Shown here: in pieces, positions 23,501 through 34,896 of the stretch
Layout: each line of letters starts with the position of its first letter
How positions within the stretch are numbered: the first letter of the stretch is position 1
Assembly: GCF_001540865.1 (NCBI RefSeq)
Contig: NC_033628.1
Span: forward strand, 6,064,231 to 6,128,230
DNA: 64,000 nucleotides
Direction of reading: 5' to 3'
Origin: Ananas comosus
Lineage: Eukaryota; Streptophyta; Magnoliopsida; Poales; Bromeliaceae
Notes under the pieces: model-generated
Told to the model about the DNA's origin: nothing
Seen by the model: only the letters and a program-made list of their open reading frames with translations
Database searches by the model: none
Position numbers and translations under genes: made by a program

Positions 23501-23887
23501 GAGATGAAAGATTAATGTATTGAATAAATGAAAAGAACAGAGTACGTATACTTGTAAATAATGAATGTTAGTTAGCTTAGATTGATTTGGTGGAAGGTAA
23601 ACAGTAAAATGTATTGAGATGTTAAGTGCGTAAATTGTGAATGCTTGTTTATAATAATATTAGAGATTGTGTTTATGTTGTTGATACCCTTCCTTCCCCC
23701 ATTATGCAATCGTTGCTATGTTGAATATGTTCCTGTTTGGAACCTGTATGTAATTGTAATTGCATTGTGATACTGCCTGAACGTACAGTGGAACTCTGGT
23801 CCGTAGTGCCAGGGGAAACTCTGTCCGTTCGGCGCTGTCGGCGCCGCCGACCTGACCAATAGGCGGGTGTCTGCGGGCTTATTGACA
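20525..23887 (+). repeat. 5' LTR of the LARD-like element
   Basis: 3363 bp, TG...CA. Near its start lies a perfect hairpin, an 11-bp stem (AAAAATAGTAT / ATACTATTTTT) with a GAG loop at 20638-20662. The hairpin is kept in the 3' LTR and in the solo LTR at 43334-44099. No gene inside; several short ORFs are fortuitous. Confidence 0.88.
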
Positions 23888-23892
23888 GTAAG

Positions 23893-23907
23893 TGGGTTAT
23901 CAGAGCA
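23893..23907 (+). promoter_or_regulatory. Primer-binding site (initiator-Met tRNA type)
   Basis: TGGGTTATCAGAGCA, 5 bp after the 5' LTR. The plant consensus is TGGTATCAGAGC, so this copy appears to carry a 2-base insertion after TGG. Confidence 0.7.
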
Positions 23908-26716
23908 TCAAAGAGAGAATGGGAATGGTTTAGATGGACCTAGGAGACCTAGGATATGCTTAAACCATAGGAGAATAAGGCTCGTGAGAGACGAGGATAT
24001 ATGGTTATGGCGAAAGATTAATCGATTGTGTCAGTTTTGAAGCCTCTATAACGGATATTAGAGGTTAGACTCGAAGTGTGTGTTTGTTCTCAACCGAGGT
24101 GTTTCATGTTGGGTCGACACAACATGAAACCGCAGTATTGAGAATAGATACCTTGCGTGACTTTCGCGCGATTGTAGTCTAGACAGTGTCAGTTTGTTTT
24201 CGCGCTCGACCTTGAGCGGTCGAGAGACGATCGAGCTGTCGGCGTTTTAGGAAGCGATGGTGCCGCGTTAGGCGAATCTTAGTAGATCGGCACGGGATGG
24301 GACGAGTGTCGTCCCTGAGCAATCGAAGTGGAACGAGAGACTTGCGGACTTCGTGAGAGCGATTGTCACTCTCGTGTGGAGTGGAGGAGGTTGACAAGCC
24401 GAATAGCTGCAGCCGTCAGAGGAAGCGCGTATTGCCAGGAGGAGCGGAATGAGGGAAGACTCCAGGAAACGAATAGATCAGCCTGGGGGCTATACCAGCT
24501 GCCGTTCGTCGAGTTGGACCGGGAGTTGCTGACGGAAGTATTTTTCCGCTGGGTTCGAGCAAATCGACTTTCTGGCCACATTCAGAAGCGAAGGCAGGTG
24601 AAGGACCGATTTGGCGGCCCTCATGACCTTTAACGATTTGATCCCTCTGCCTTTAATGGACGAGAATTAGCGGATCCGTTGTCGTGGAGTGTGGATCGAC
24701 TTCATAGAGACTCCTTTTGGGGAGCCTGCTGCATGTAGAGTTGAGAGGATACACCTAGTGTGCGTTGCTTGCAAACAATCGGTGAAGGTGGGTGGAAAGG
24801 CCAATTCGACGAAATTCGATTGCCTAGTTTTCCTCCTGATGATTCGGATGAGTTTCGGGGATCAATATTCCTCTTTACTTCCCGATGACTGAGTAAGAAA
24901 AGCTTCAGGAAAGGTTCCCGAAGCTTATGGCAGGTAGACCGTGCCGTGAGTGGGAATACGAGCAGGAATTTCCACTCGTTATCGTGAGTTGTGTCCCGAA
25001 ACGTATTAGTGCCGGATGCGAGGCAACTTGGCGATGTGCCTCTGCGAAGACCTTGGCCGGACGTGGTCGAGGTACCATGTGCGGTATAAGGAAGTTAAAT
25101 TTCTCGAAATACGAGGATTGGACTTGCGCTGTAGAATCGACAAGGGTCGTGTTGGTGTCTTCCGGAAAAAGCCGAAGAATGTTAAATCACCAAAAGCTGC
25201 GTTGGAATTGAGATGTCACGAGAGAAATTAGTGCAAATATGACTGGTGGAGATTGCTCGGGACTGTCCTGGCAGGGACGAGACGGTTCCCCCGTAGCTTG
25301 AAACCTCGCCCAGTTTTTTGGGCCAGTGACATTTCATTGCAGTTGCGATTGCAATCCCAAAACCTCGGAGGTCATCTACTTAACCTTTCGAATGGGGATT
25401 TGTAGAAGCTTCTCACCAGGCCACAGTTGGGTCCGTGCGCCTGGTGTGATGAAAGGTGATTTGTTTGAATGGCCAGACCTTAGCGTTGGCGATGGCTTTC
25501 TCCTCTCCGAGAAACAGCTGCAGGGTTGTGGTTCACCTACAGCATGGTCTGGAGAGTGATGGCGAGAGGTGACAACCGCTGGGGTTCGCGCGGCGCCCTA
25601 ACGAGGCCGTAGATATCTTGCGGACGGGTTGTGAAACCTGCTGTTATCGAGATACCATGGCAGTTATGAGTTAATGAAGCAAGCATAGGCTTTGTAGGAT
25701 GTTGAGTTGGTGATGCATGCATATGCAATATGGGTTTCATTTACTACAATCGATATGTCATTCGTGGTAGGAACCGAAGGGACGGTGTAAGCGTAGATAC
25801 CCCGGGCATGTTTGCCTGTGGGGAGCGTATCACCTGTTGAGCACGGTAGAAGCGGATAAGCACTAGCAGATGCTGGTGATTGATTGTGGCGATAAGTGAC
25901 GCACTCGCCATGGTAAGAGACAAACGGTTGAAGCGACCTCCAAGCAAGGTAGTTGATTGTGAGAATTAGCGCCGTGACCTTGAGGATTACCCGGTTAGTC
26001 CGGATATTCCGATGTAGATCCGGTACGCGTTGAACAGTGGAAAGTCTAGAATCACTCGTCGAGAGAATAGCCGGTTAGTTGCTGGAGTACGGGCAACATA
26101 GGCCTAGCTAAGTACCTCAGTTTGAGGTGGAAGTTGTGCTTGTTTGGTCGGCGTGCCGATACGCAAGGTTGCCTTACGTGACATTGTGGTGGGAGCCTTA
26201 TAGACGACGTACGACGTAAAGACGAGAGCGCTCGAGATAGATACTTGTTACAGAGTGCGGATTTGACTCAGCGGGAGAGTGTGTTGGCAGTAAACTTCAG
26301 CATTGTAGTGTGAAGTCGGCCGTGGAAACTCGTAGGGCTGGTGCTTGCACGCTAGGTGCGTTAGAGCGATAACTGCGTATTACTGTGACTCGCTAGAGTA
26401 TGTCTTGTAGGACGCGACAGCGGCATTGTCAGGACATTCGCTCTGGCCATTTGTGGACTGTGGAGCCTGGGCCTTTGGGCAGGCGCGCAGTCAGCTGTGA
26501 GGAAGCGGCCCATATCCTACGGTGGGGCAGAGTTTTTGGTCAGAACGTAGTCCGAGCTTGGACCCGGGACGCGTGGAATGCCGCGCGTGGGATCATGAGA
26601 TCGAGGATACACCGAGTGTGGTACGTGACCCAATCCAAGGATTTGATGTGGTTTGGGGTCTTAGTTGCTCCTGATTGGAGTGTGTGCGAATTCTCCAATG
26701 AGGATTTCGCCCAATA

Positions 26717-26816
26717 ACGATGATTGGGTCTACGCTAGTGAGCGATAGATGCTACGCGTAGTTGAGACGATGATTGGGTCTACGCTAGTGAGCGAGAGAT
26801 GCTACGCGTAGTTGAG
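26717..26816. repeat. 50-bp tandem duplication in the LARD interior
   Basis: Two units beginning ACGATGATTGGGTCTACGC at 26717 and 26767 are almost identical (GCGATAGAT versus GCGAGAGAT). Confidence 0.85.
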
Positions 26817-27483
26817 ACCGGTTTAGGCGGTAGGCCTACGTAGGATTGGTGACCCGTGGTTCACCTATGGATTTGAGGAAAGTGGTTGAGCGAGTAGCCT
26901 CAGCGATGGGTGTGGCTTAGATTTACGAGTGGGAGTTCATGTGAATTCGTTGCAAGGACGAGTTGATGATGATCGTGGCATATGGTATTCAAGGATATAC
27001 TGCTCGTGCGGGACATTGGGCTATTGGACGCCACGAGAGGTAGAGAATTGAAGTTGATGCTCCTAAGTGAATTGGAGCTTGAGAGTAATGCACTTTTGTG
27101 GATTGAGAGTGGAGATGTGTCGGAACGTGCCATCTCGTAGTAGAGCAAGGATCCGGTTGGGGACTGGAGCACTCGCGATTGGTCGATGCACCAACGATAT
27201 TGCCTCTAAGCAATGCCGGTGATCGAATCGGAGTGAAATTTCCCGATTGGATGTGTAATGCAAAGAGCAATTCTTTGCATGGTGGTAATGCACTTTTGGA
27301 CTTACACATGGCAAATGTGAGTGAAATTGGTCTCACATCCTCCGTAGTGGGCCTTTGGACAGTTCCGATGAGTAAAAGGCCACTTCGAGATGCGAAAGTG
27401 CATTGGAACCCTCGACTTTCGATAAGTTGAGTTGAGGTGTGAGTTGAGTTGAAGCGAGTTAGTTTCGGGGACGAAACTCTTTT

Positions 27484-27496
27484 AAGGAGGGGAGAA
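27484..27496 (+). promoter_or_regulatory. Polypurine tract of the LARD-like element
   Basis: AAGGAGGGGAGAA immediately precedes the TGTAAGG start of the 3' LTR. It is the plus-strand priming site expected in an LTR retrotransposon. Confidence 0.85.
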
Positions 27497-30400
27497 TGTA
27501 AGGTACCGGACTTCTAAAGGTATGAAGTTACGGTGTACGTTTAAATGGTTCCGGTGAGGTTGCGTGTAAATGGTAATATGACCGGATGTTAAATATATAA
27601 AATAGAAATAAAATAAAATAGTATGAGATACTATTTTTATTGGATTATAAGAGTGAAATATAGGGTGGGAATGACCTGTGTAGAAAATCGGAATTAAAAA
27701 ACGAAGATTTAGAATTTTTTTCTTGGAAATGCGACAGGATAAATTAGCAGAAATCACAACAGTTCCAGAAACATATGAAAATTGCAAGATGTCAGAATAT
27801 TTTATGAAGTAGATTAAGTTTCATATTTTCTTTTTGGGTTTTTGACACCCGCAGAGTGAGAAATAAAATCACCAAAGCTATCTGATAAAGATTGCAGTTC
27901 GGTCACAGTTTTCAGTGACCAAACGGGCGGCCTGGGTCGAAACGAACCAGTGATCGTCAGCTTGTTTAATTAAGTTAAACCAACAATGAACTGCATTTTG
28001 AGCTCAAACCGCGACATTTCAGGGAGCTCCGCGAAAGATATCAAGATTTCGAGCTGCCTGGAGTGAATTATGAATTTTGACGCATAAAGTGCTAAACGGA
28101 CCTTAAATCCTTCTTTCCGCTCCCTCAACCGTGCTACCACAACGCACCGCACACACACAACAACACGCAATACATGAAAGGAGAGAGAACACTTCCCTTT
28201 TTCTCTCTTATAGCTCTCCCAAAAATAATGGATTTTTGGTGGAGAAGCAAGCTTGAATTGATCTTATCAACTTCATCCTCTCCTTCTCCATTGGAGCTTG
28301 AACTGAGAGGTAAGCTTGAAACACCCTTTAATGGTTAGAAAATTGTAGGGCTTCAATATATCTCTCTATAAAGGATTTATGGAATCCTATGATGCTATAA
28401 TGATTGCTTGCCTAAATCACGATCAATTTAATGTTTCTTGCCTGCAATATAAACCTAGGGCTCTAAAATGCAATTTTGCTACTACTAGGGTTTGATCTCG
28501 TTTGACCCTGGCCGTTAAACTAATGATAGGTAACGAACGGAGCTGTTGACGAAGACGGTTCGGCGACTTCGTCCGAGCCGGTGCGAGTATTAGAGAAACG
28601 GACGTTTAGCATTCGTTGTCGCCTCGACAGGCCGAGCGACGTACGTAAAATCATGGAATTGATTTGAGGCACGTAACAACAAAACGAGGAGCCTTTCTGC
28701 GCGACGGGGCGAAGCGATGCGCGGTTTGGTGCACAATTCAAGTTCGACGTGAACACGGCGCCGATGCTAACGTGGAGGCCGATTCGCAAGTGTTCGAACA
28801 AGCAACGGAATGCGCTAGCAGGTGGGCTTGTTGCTTACTCGAAGCGAGCTAGGTTCGGTCTCTGATCGAAGAAAAAATATATTTCCTATTGATGCAGTAA
28901 ATGGGTGAAATTGTATAGAATGCATATGATGAAGATTGGGTAAATGCATATAATTTGAGAAAGCTATATTACATAATAATTGCATATGAATATAATGCAT
29001 GCAGTGGACAATGATGTTAAATGTTAAATGCAGTAGTCGACAATGATAGTTAATGTTATGCATCTAGGACAAATGATGTTAAATGTTTAATATAATGCAT
29101 GGCTAGTGGCAAGTTAATAATGTTATATGTTTAAATGAATGCAATGATACTAATGTTAATCGAAATGCATGAAATGATGTTGTAGGAATGCATCGGGATA
29201 TAATTATAATAGAGGACATATATTGGTTTGTCTAATGATCTATGTAATATGGAACATATGCTGTTAACCGGTATTTGTAGACTATGTTGGGTAACATATG
29301 CTAATTAACATATGCATTGACTTGAGTTTAAAATCTTGTATGATTACGAAAACTTGACATTGGCAAATACAATGCTAGTTTAATTATAATGATAGTTTGG
29401 TTTCCTACCAATGAGATGAATAAATGTGGAATAAGACCAAGCTAAATGAGACAACCTAAGAATTGGGTAAAAGTAATGCATCGAAGAACACTTGAATTAT
29501 GACGAGTGGATATATGAATCTAGATGTTAGCTGGAACACTAAATTGATGGATTAAAAACCTATTGGTTCATGTTGATACATCCCCCCTTACGCCTCTGAT
29601 TGATAGGCGTGCTCCCAATTCTGAGAGATGTGATCGGTGCTCACATAGCCTGTCTGCGCTTGGAAGGGTCGTCCCCACAAAGCTGTCACTCCGAGGTTGG
29701 TCACCGAGGACAGTCAGTGTGCTGTCTGCGCGTCTGTGTGCTGTCCTGAGGCGGTCTCGGGGACAGTTCATGAGACGTTCTCCCTATGAATTTTGAGATG
29801 TGAGATTAGAGGGCGACCCCCTTGGTAGTTAGCCAAGTGATTTGGGTAACACAGTTCATGAGCTATAGTTGATTGTCCTACTTGAGGGGTATTTAAGGCC
29901 GAGGTGCAAGTGAGATGTCCTTCGCCTCGGCCTGGCTTTGTGCGGTACTCCGCAGATGATTACTCAAGACCGAGATCGAGCCGGCTAGCTTTGTGTAAAG
30001 GTAGATAACCTTATGATTAAAATGGTAAATGACTAGAAAACCTACAATGTCAATTTGATGAAGGTAATCGATTGAATACTATTTGGTTGTATATTGTATT
30101 ATTCGCGATGATCTTCGTATTGCATATTCGCGACGGCAATGATGTTATTGTTAATTGCATGCATCTTATTATCCATATCTATCTGTTTATTGAACTAACC
30201 TGCAGCTTGCCTCCTTCGGACATGTCGGTCGAGCTTTTCCCTTGGGTGGCCGTACCCACTGGGAACTATGGAGTTAGTTCTCACCCCACGTTGCTTTTGG
30301 GGTGTTACAGGTTCACACGTGAGCGGCGCGGCGGCGCGAGGAAAGGGCGTAGCTCCGTAGATAGCGCCCTACCACAGAGACCAGAGTTAGCGGTACCCCG

Positions 30401-30790
30401 AGTCGACATATCCTAGGGGTATAGAGATGAAAAGATTAATGTATTGAATAAATGAAAAGAACAAGATGTACTATACTTGTAAATAATGATGTAGTAGCTT
30501 AGATTGCATTTGGTTGGAAGTAAAAGTAAAAATGTAATTGAGATGTAAAGTGCGTAAATGTGAATGCTTGTAATAATAATATAGGATGTGTTTATGTTGT
30601 TGATACCTTCCTTATGCAATCGTTGTATGTTGAATACTGTTCCTGTTTGGAACCTGTTGTAATTGTATTGATTGTGATGCCTTGAACGTACAGGGGAGAC
30701 TCTGTCCGTAGTGCAGGGGAAACTCTGTCCGTTCGGCGCTGTCGGCGCCGCGACCCTGACCAAATAGGCGGGTGGTCGCGGGCTGTGACA
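27497..30790 (+). repeat. 3' LTR of the LARD-like element, indel-rich copy
   Basis: 3294 bp, collinear with the 5' LTR over its whole length. It differs by many one- or two-base insertions and deletions, often in homopolymers, for example TTGGAAATGGGACAGATAAA versus TTGGAAATGCGACAGGATAA. See the finding on possible uncorrected sequence. Confidence 0.85.
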
Positions 30791-30795
30791 AGTTA

Positions 30796-31216
30796 CTTCC
30801 ACAGTCACATACTTCACGAATTTCATTAAATTTTGTTCGGTTTAAGATAGAAAATACGTATTCATTGCAAATATACCTAATTACGCCATAATAGAACAGT
30901 ATTATGTTGTTTTAAATTTTGTTTGTTTGAATGTGGAACACGTATTTAGTACAAATATTCACTCTAATTTAGGGATTAGTAGAATAGTGCTACACAAATT
31001 TACTGATACATATTATTTTGTTTGTATCCATATAATTCATAATTTAGGATGAGGGTTTAGAAATTTTCACTTATATACTACAGTGATACACACAAACATA
31101 CGGTTTATATAGATAATTCATATGATTAAGTTTTGTTCGTTTGAATAGAAAAAATATATAGGAAATATGTATTAATTGATAATATATTCTCTTATGGATT
31201 AGTAGAACGGTGCTAT
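30796..31216. other. AT-rich intergenic DNA, nothing seen
   Basis: Repeated short phrases such as 'tttgttcgtttgaat' and 'gattagtagaa', no gene or element ends. Confidence 0.5.
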
Positions 31217-32383
31217 GATGTACGCTGAACTTTAGCAAATTGCAAGATTCTATTGTTCGAATAGTATTTAGTACTATTCTTGATGTGTTTGAGGGTCATA
31301 GACTGTGCTTCAACTTATTTACTTGCGTCTTGGGAAGCGAGAGTGAATACTTAGCACCAAAATCTCCAAACTGTAGGTTTTGGGGTGCTGGGTACGGGGT
31401 ACCGGTACCACAGAGGGGTATCGGAACCCCGATGCGTAGCTGAGAAGGGTGCTCTCGGGTTTGAGCTCTGGGAGCTAGGCCGAGTATCACTACTGACTTG
31501 GCCGAGTACCAATACTGCATCGAGCGGGTACCGGTACACCGCAAGCTGCCTTCTTGACAAAGGCTCGGGTTTGCGAGAATGGTTGTTAAGTTCTGGTACT
31601 CCTGTCTGCGTACCGGTACGCAGTGCAGCGAACTGCTTTTGTGCAGTTTGCAATTTGGCTGTTTGTGAGGGGCTTTGCGGGGATTGTTAATTACCACTTG
31701 TATATATACCCCACCTCCTTTCTACTTAGCCCTTGTGCTGAGGACTTAGAAAAAAAAAAAAAAGGTGAGCTCTCTTCTCTTCTCCTCTCTAGATTTCTTC
31801 TCCTTTATTAGAGATTAAGGTGGATTGATCTGTTCTCTCTTTTCCTCTTCTATGGGTGGATGATCTTGAACCTTGGAGAAGCTTTGGAGTTGAAGGTTTA
31901 AGCTTAGTTGAGGAATTATCTCCAACCCTAGTACCTTCTTAGTTTGGTTTGGAGCTCTATAAGAGGTTAGTAACCTTGATTACTCCTATTACTCCCTTGG
32001 ACTGTACTTTGTTGAGTTTTTGGGGAGTTAAACCAAGTTTTGGAAAACTAGGATTTTATTTGGGTTTTCTCTTGGTAGAGCCTTTGAGGCTAAATTGTTG
32101 GTTCCAATACTTCTATTTAAGTTGGAATTGAAGCATCCTAGCCTTCATTGGGATTTTGGGAGAGCTTTTCGCCATTTAAGGTATTTTTCACCTATTTATG
32201 GCTTGATTTTTGAGGAATTTCGTGGGGTGTTCGTTCGAAGCCCGTAACCCTCTTGAAATTTTTGTTAGGGAGCTAGAAGTTAGTGGGCAACCTCGTTCGC
32301 GCAAACGAAAGGGTTTCGAGGGGTATCCGGTGGATTTCACCTCACCGAAATGGGTGAACTCCTCCTATGTCATTTCGTATGGT
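31217..32383 (+). mobile_element. LTR fragment related to the solo LTR at 15719-18323
   Basis: TGATGTACGCTGAACTTTAGCAAATTGC at the left resembles the start of the other LTR read on its minus strand. Several GTACCGGTAC motifs (31399-31408, 31520s, 31613-31618) recur in both. A CT-rich leader after 31740 looks like a transcribed LTR region. The right end (GTACCCGGGCGTGACA expected) is missing, so the copy is truncated. Confidence 0.45.
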
Positions 32384-32983
32384 TTAATATGGAAAATTAT
32401 GCTCTATTATGGCATAAGAGTGTTTATTATATCAAAAAATTAAAACTTAATAGGAGTGTTCTATTATGCTCTAATATTGTTCTATTATATATAGCATAAG
32501 GGTGTAAGATTGTAACGCATACATGTTCGCATTAAAACCTGATAAGAGTGTTCTATTAGGATTTTTTTTTTTATAAACTAACTCTCTAGAATTTTAAAAT
32601 TTGTGAACCCTCCCAAAATTATATTTGTAAAACTAACACTCCTTTGGCCACGTAGGCGGGAGGGAAAATTTTTCTTATGAAGGCGGTGAGCGATTTACCA
32701 TCTTACTAATATAACTAATAAAGACGGTGTTCACTGCCTTTTGCTTATTTAATATTTTTCCTCCACAGCCGCTAGTATATTGTACTTAATGTGGCTTCCT
32801 AAATGAATGGCCTGCAACATTCCTAATGTTTAGCGATTGAAAATAAGAGGTTTTGGATGTAATCTACCATTCGATCAAATGACATTAAATGAACTGATCC
32901 ATGATCAAACTAATGCCTTTGTGTTCTCTTATGACATGATGTGCAGCATTATTTATGATGCTTTACCTCATTAATTTCTACAG
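32384..32983. other. AT-rich DNA with no gene
   Basis: Contains repeated 'ttctattatgctctatt' phrases (32398-32490). A segment near 32650-32770 reads 'ggcggtgagcgatttacc...aagacggtgttcactgcc', which may be a DNA-transposon remnant. No ends found. Confidence 0.35.
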
Positions 32984-33053
32984 GGGCATGGCATTAAGAA
33001 GGGGCTGGCCTCAATGCTCGCAAATTTAAAACCTCAATTTCTCAGATACCCAG
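32984..33053 (+). pseudogene. Isolated exon of a GH51 alpha-L-arabinofuranosidase
   Basis: A 70-bp block bounded by TTTCTACAG and GTTCAT translates to a peptide ending LASMLANLKPQFLRYP. This matches the GH51 segment with consensus around 'GHGF..DL..ML.DLKP.F.RFPGG', which leads to the family's FPGG motif. GH51 enzymes remove arabinose from cell-wall arabinans and arabinoxylans. Only this exon is convincing. A second exon-like block at 33176-33222 (GNWCLKYNKLK) sits where the GNW..NAF segment would follow, but the match is weak and the frame does not connect. A captured or relict fragment, not a gene. Confidence 0.6.
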
Positions 33054-34896
33054 GTTCATATGAAATTTGCTCTCTGACTACTTTCATGCCTTAGTTATTC
33101 AGCTAACTGTTATTCGTAAATAAATGAATCATGCAATGTGTGTACCAGCAGCTGACAAGTATTTTATCTCAACAGGGTAACTGGTGCCTCAAGTACAACA
33201 AACTGAAAATAAATATTGAAAGGTACATTTAAGAGATTGTTGCAATATTTAGATTGTTGCAATATTTTGGAGTTATTAATCCATGTTCTGATTAATCCAT
33301 GTTCAGCTTGTGTTTCAGCTCCCTTTAGCAGAGTAATTAATCCATGTTCTGATTTGGGATCTTTTAATACTCTATTTCGGTTGATGTGAACTTTGAATGC
33401 ATGCATGAACATCTTGTGTAGCATCTCTAACTCCATTTACTCGATGGGTATATGATAATTGGTTAAATCAGCAAATAAATACTTATGATGTGATTATTCA
33501 CTTGTAGATGAAGCTTGTTATCTTGAAAAGTTATAAATTTTTCGCTTATATTGTGCATTTTACTTCATGCTACTTGTTTCTGATACTGTATGACTGGTCT
33601 GAATTGGTCCTTATTGAACTCACTACCTGTTCAACAGTATGCTTACGTGTCTGTCCGCCGTCTGCTTGATGCTTGTTCGATGTGTAGAGTTCCCTAAATT
33701 TGTTCATTTCGGTGCCCTTATTTTCAGCATATTTATGAGAATTAGGTGCCCTTGAATGGTTTGGGTATGCTTTAGATACGGGCCTTGGTGTGTCTGCTTC
33801 TGTTTGATATTTGTTCTAAGTATGTTTATAATCTACAATCTCTTTTCAAATTGTTGATAAACATATGTGGGTATCATTTAGCATTGCTTTCTGCTAATTT
33901 CTCAGACTGTTTGGTCTTGTATTGCTTCCAAAATTTTCAGTTATGGCATATAGACCGACTAAATGTGACACTTTGGTTCTTTTAGTAAGAAGTCGTTGTA
34001 TATAATACTTTTCTATTTCTACGATTAACTATGTAACCATGAAGTTCTTCATCCCAGAATAATATGGAAATTGGCGTGGTATTCGGAATTCATGTGGATT
34101 AGGTTGTAGTGTGTGGTTAGGGGTACAGTAGGGGAAATAGGAAAATGACTTTTATGGTGATCATTTTGGATAGTAGTATTAACATCACTTGAATTTGGAT
34201 AGCAATATCATCATCGCTTGAATAATATGTTATTCGTGCCTTTTAGCTTGAGAATGTTGTGAATTTTACTTGCGTTCCGCAGATTAAGTTGTTGTTTGAT
34301 TAGATTTTGCTTAGTATGAAAGAAGGGACCGTGTGTCAATGTAATAAGGTTTCAGCTGAAAGAAATCCCTCTCAAATGCATCTTGATCTTTAGTCTTAAC
34401 ACTCAGAACAACTAGTTGGAGCTTCTGCACAAGTGTTGTTTATATAGAGCCGTTCGAGGGAGCTCTATCGAAATCCGTCAGCAGCTTCCTGCAGCTGCTA
34501 CGAGAAGAACCTTCAATTGTTGCTTCTCCTTTTGGATAATGCTGCAGCTAGAACATCTAGACTTTCTTTGTTGGATGCTTGGCTTTGACTACTTGATTAG
34601 AGAAGTTGTTCTGGGATCTGGGCCAGAAATGATTTAAATTCGTTGGGCTAAAAAAGGATCTGGCAAAATTACTTGGACAAGGTTGGTGAGACAAAAGTAC
34701 AAAGAACTTGCATACTGCATGAAATTAGATTGCTATGGCACAAAGAACGTTTGTATTTTGTCTTACATTGTCATGAGTATTAGCCCCTGCTGCAATAATT
34801 TTAACAAATTAAGTTTTTATTTACTCTGATGATTTGATCCCTTCTGTTGAAAGCAGAACCTAGTTTGCAATAGCTAATGGACTTCCAAAATTTCAG
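33054..34896. other. Intervening DNA, no recognised exon
   Basis: AT-rich. A somewhat GC-richer patch at 34395-34640 gives a 73-aa frame (34416-34637) I do not recognise. No element ends found. Confidence 0.4.

Larger units (their letters stand above)
23888..27496 (+). other. LARD internal domain, non-coding
   Basis: About 3.6 kb, noticeably richer in GC than the LTRs, with no recognisable gag, protease, RT, RNase H or integrase on either strand. The longest frames (24328-24633, 26400-26717, 26989-27336) match no domain I recognise. In LARDs such domains are thought to be conserved for RNA structure or packaging. Confidence 0.75.
20525..30790 (+). mobile_element. LARD-like LTR retrotransposon, complete
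   Basis: Both LTRs start TGTAAGGTACCGGACTTC and end in TGACA. An exact target duplication AGTTA occupies 20520-20524 and 30791-30795. A PBS follows the 5' LTR and a PPT precedes the 3' LTR. Giant LTRs (about 3.3 kb) with a 3.6 kb interior lacking gag-pol match the definition of LARDs (large retrotransposon derivatives), which depend on proteins from autonomous relatives. The TTTCGGGGACGAAACTC block before the PPT is typical of Del/Tekay-type Ty3/gypsy elements, suggesting that lineage as helper. Length is 10,266 bp. Confidence 0.9.

Noticed and set aside
26400..26717. 105-codon ORF in the LARD interior, considered as gag
   Set aside because: No CCHC zinc knuckle or other gag feature; isolated among short frames.
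33176..33222. Exon-like block (GNWCLKYNKLK) as a second GH51 exon
   Set aside because: The phase does not connect to the first exon without a stop, and only GNW matches the family.
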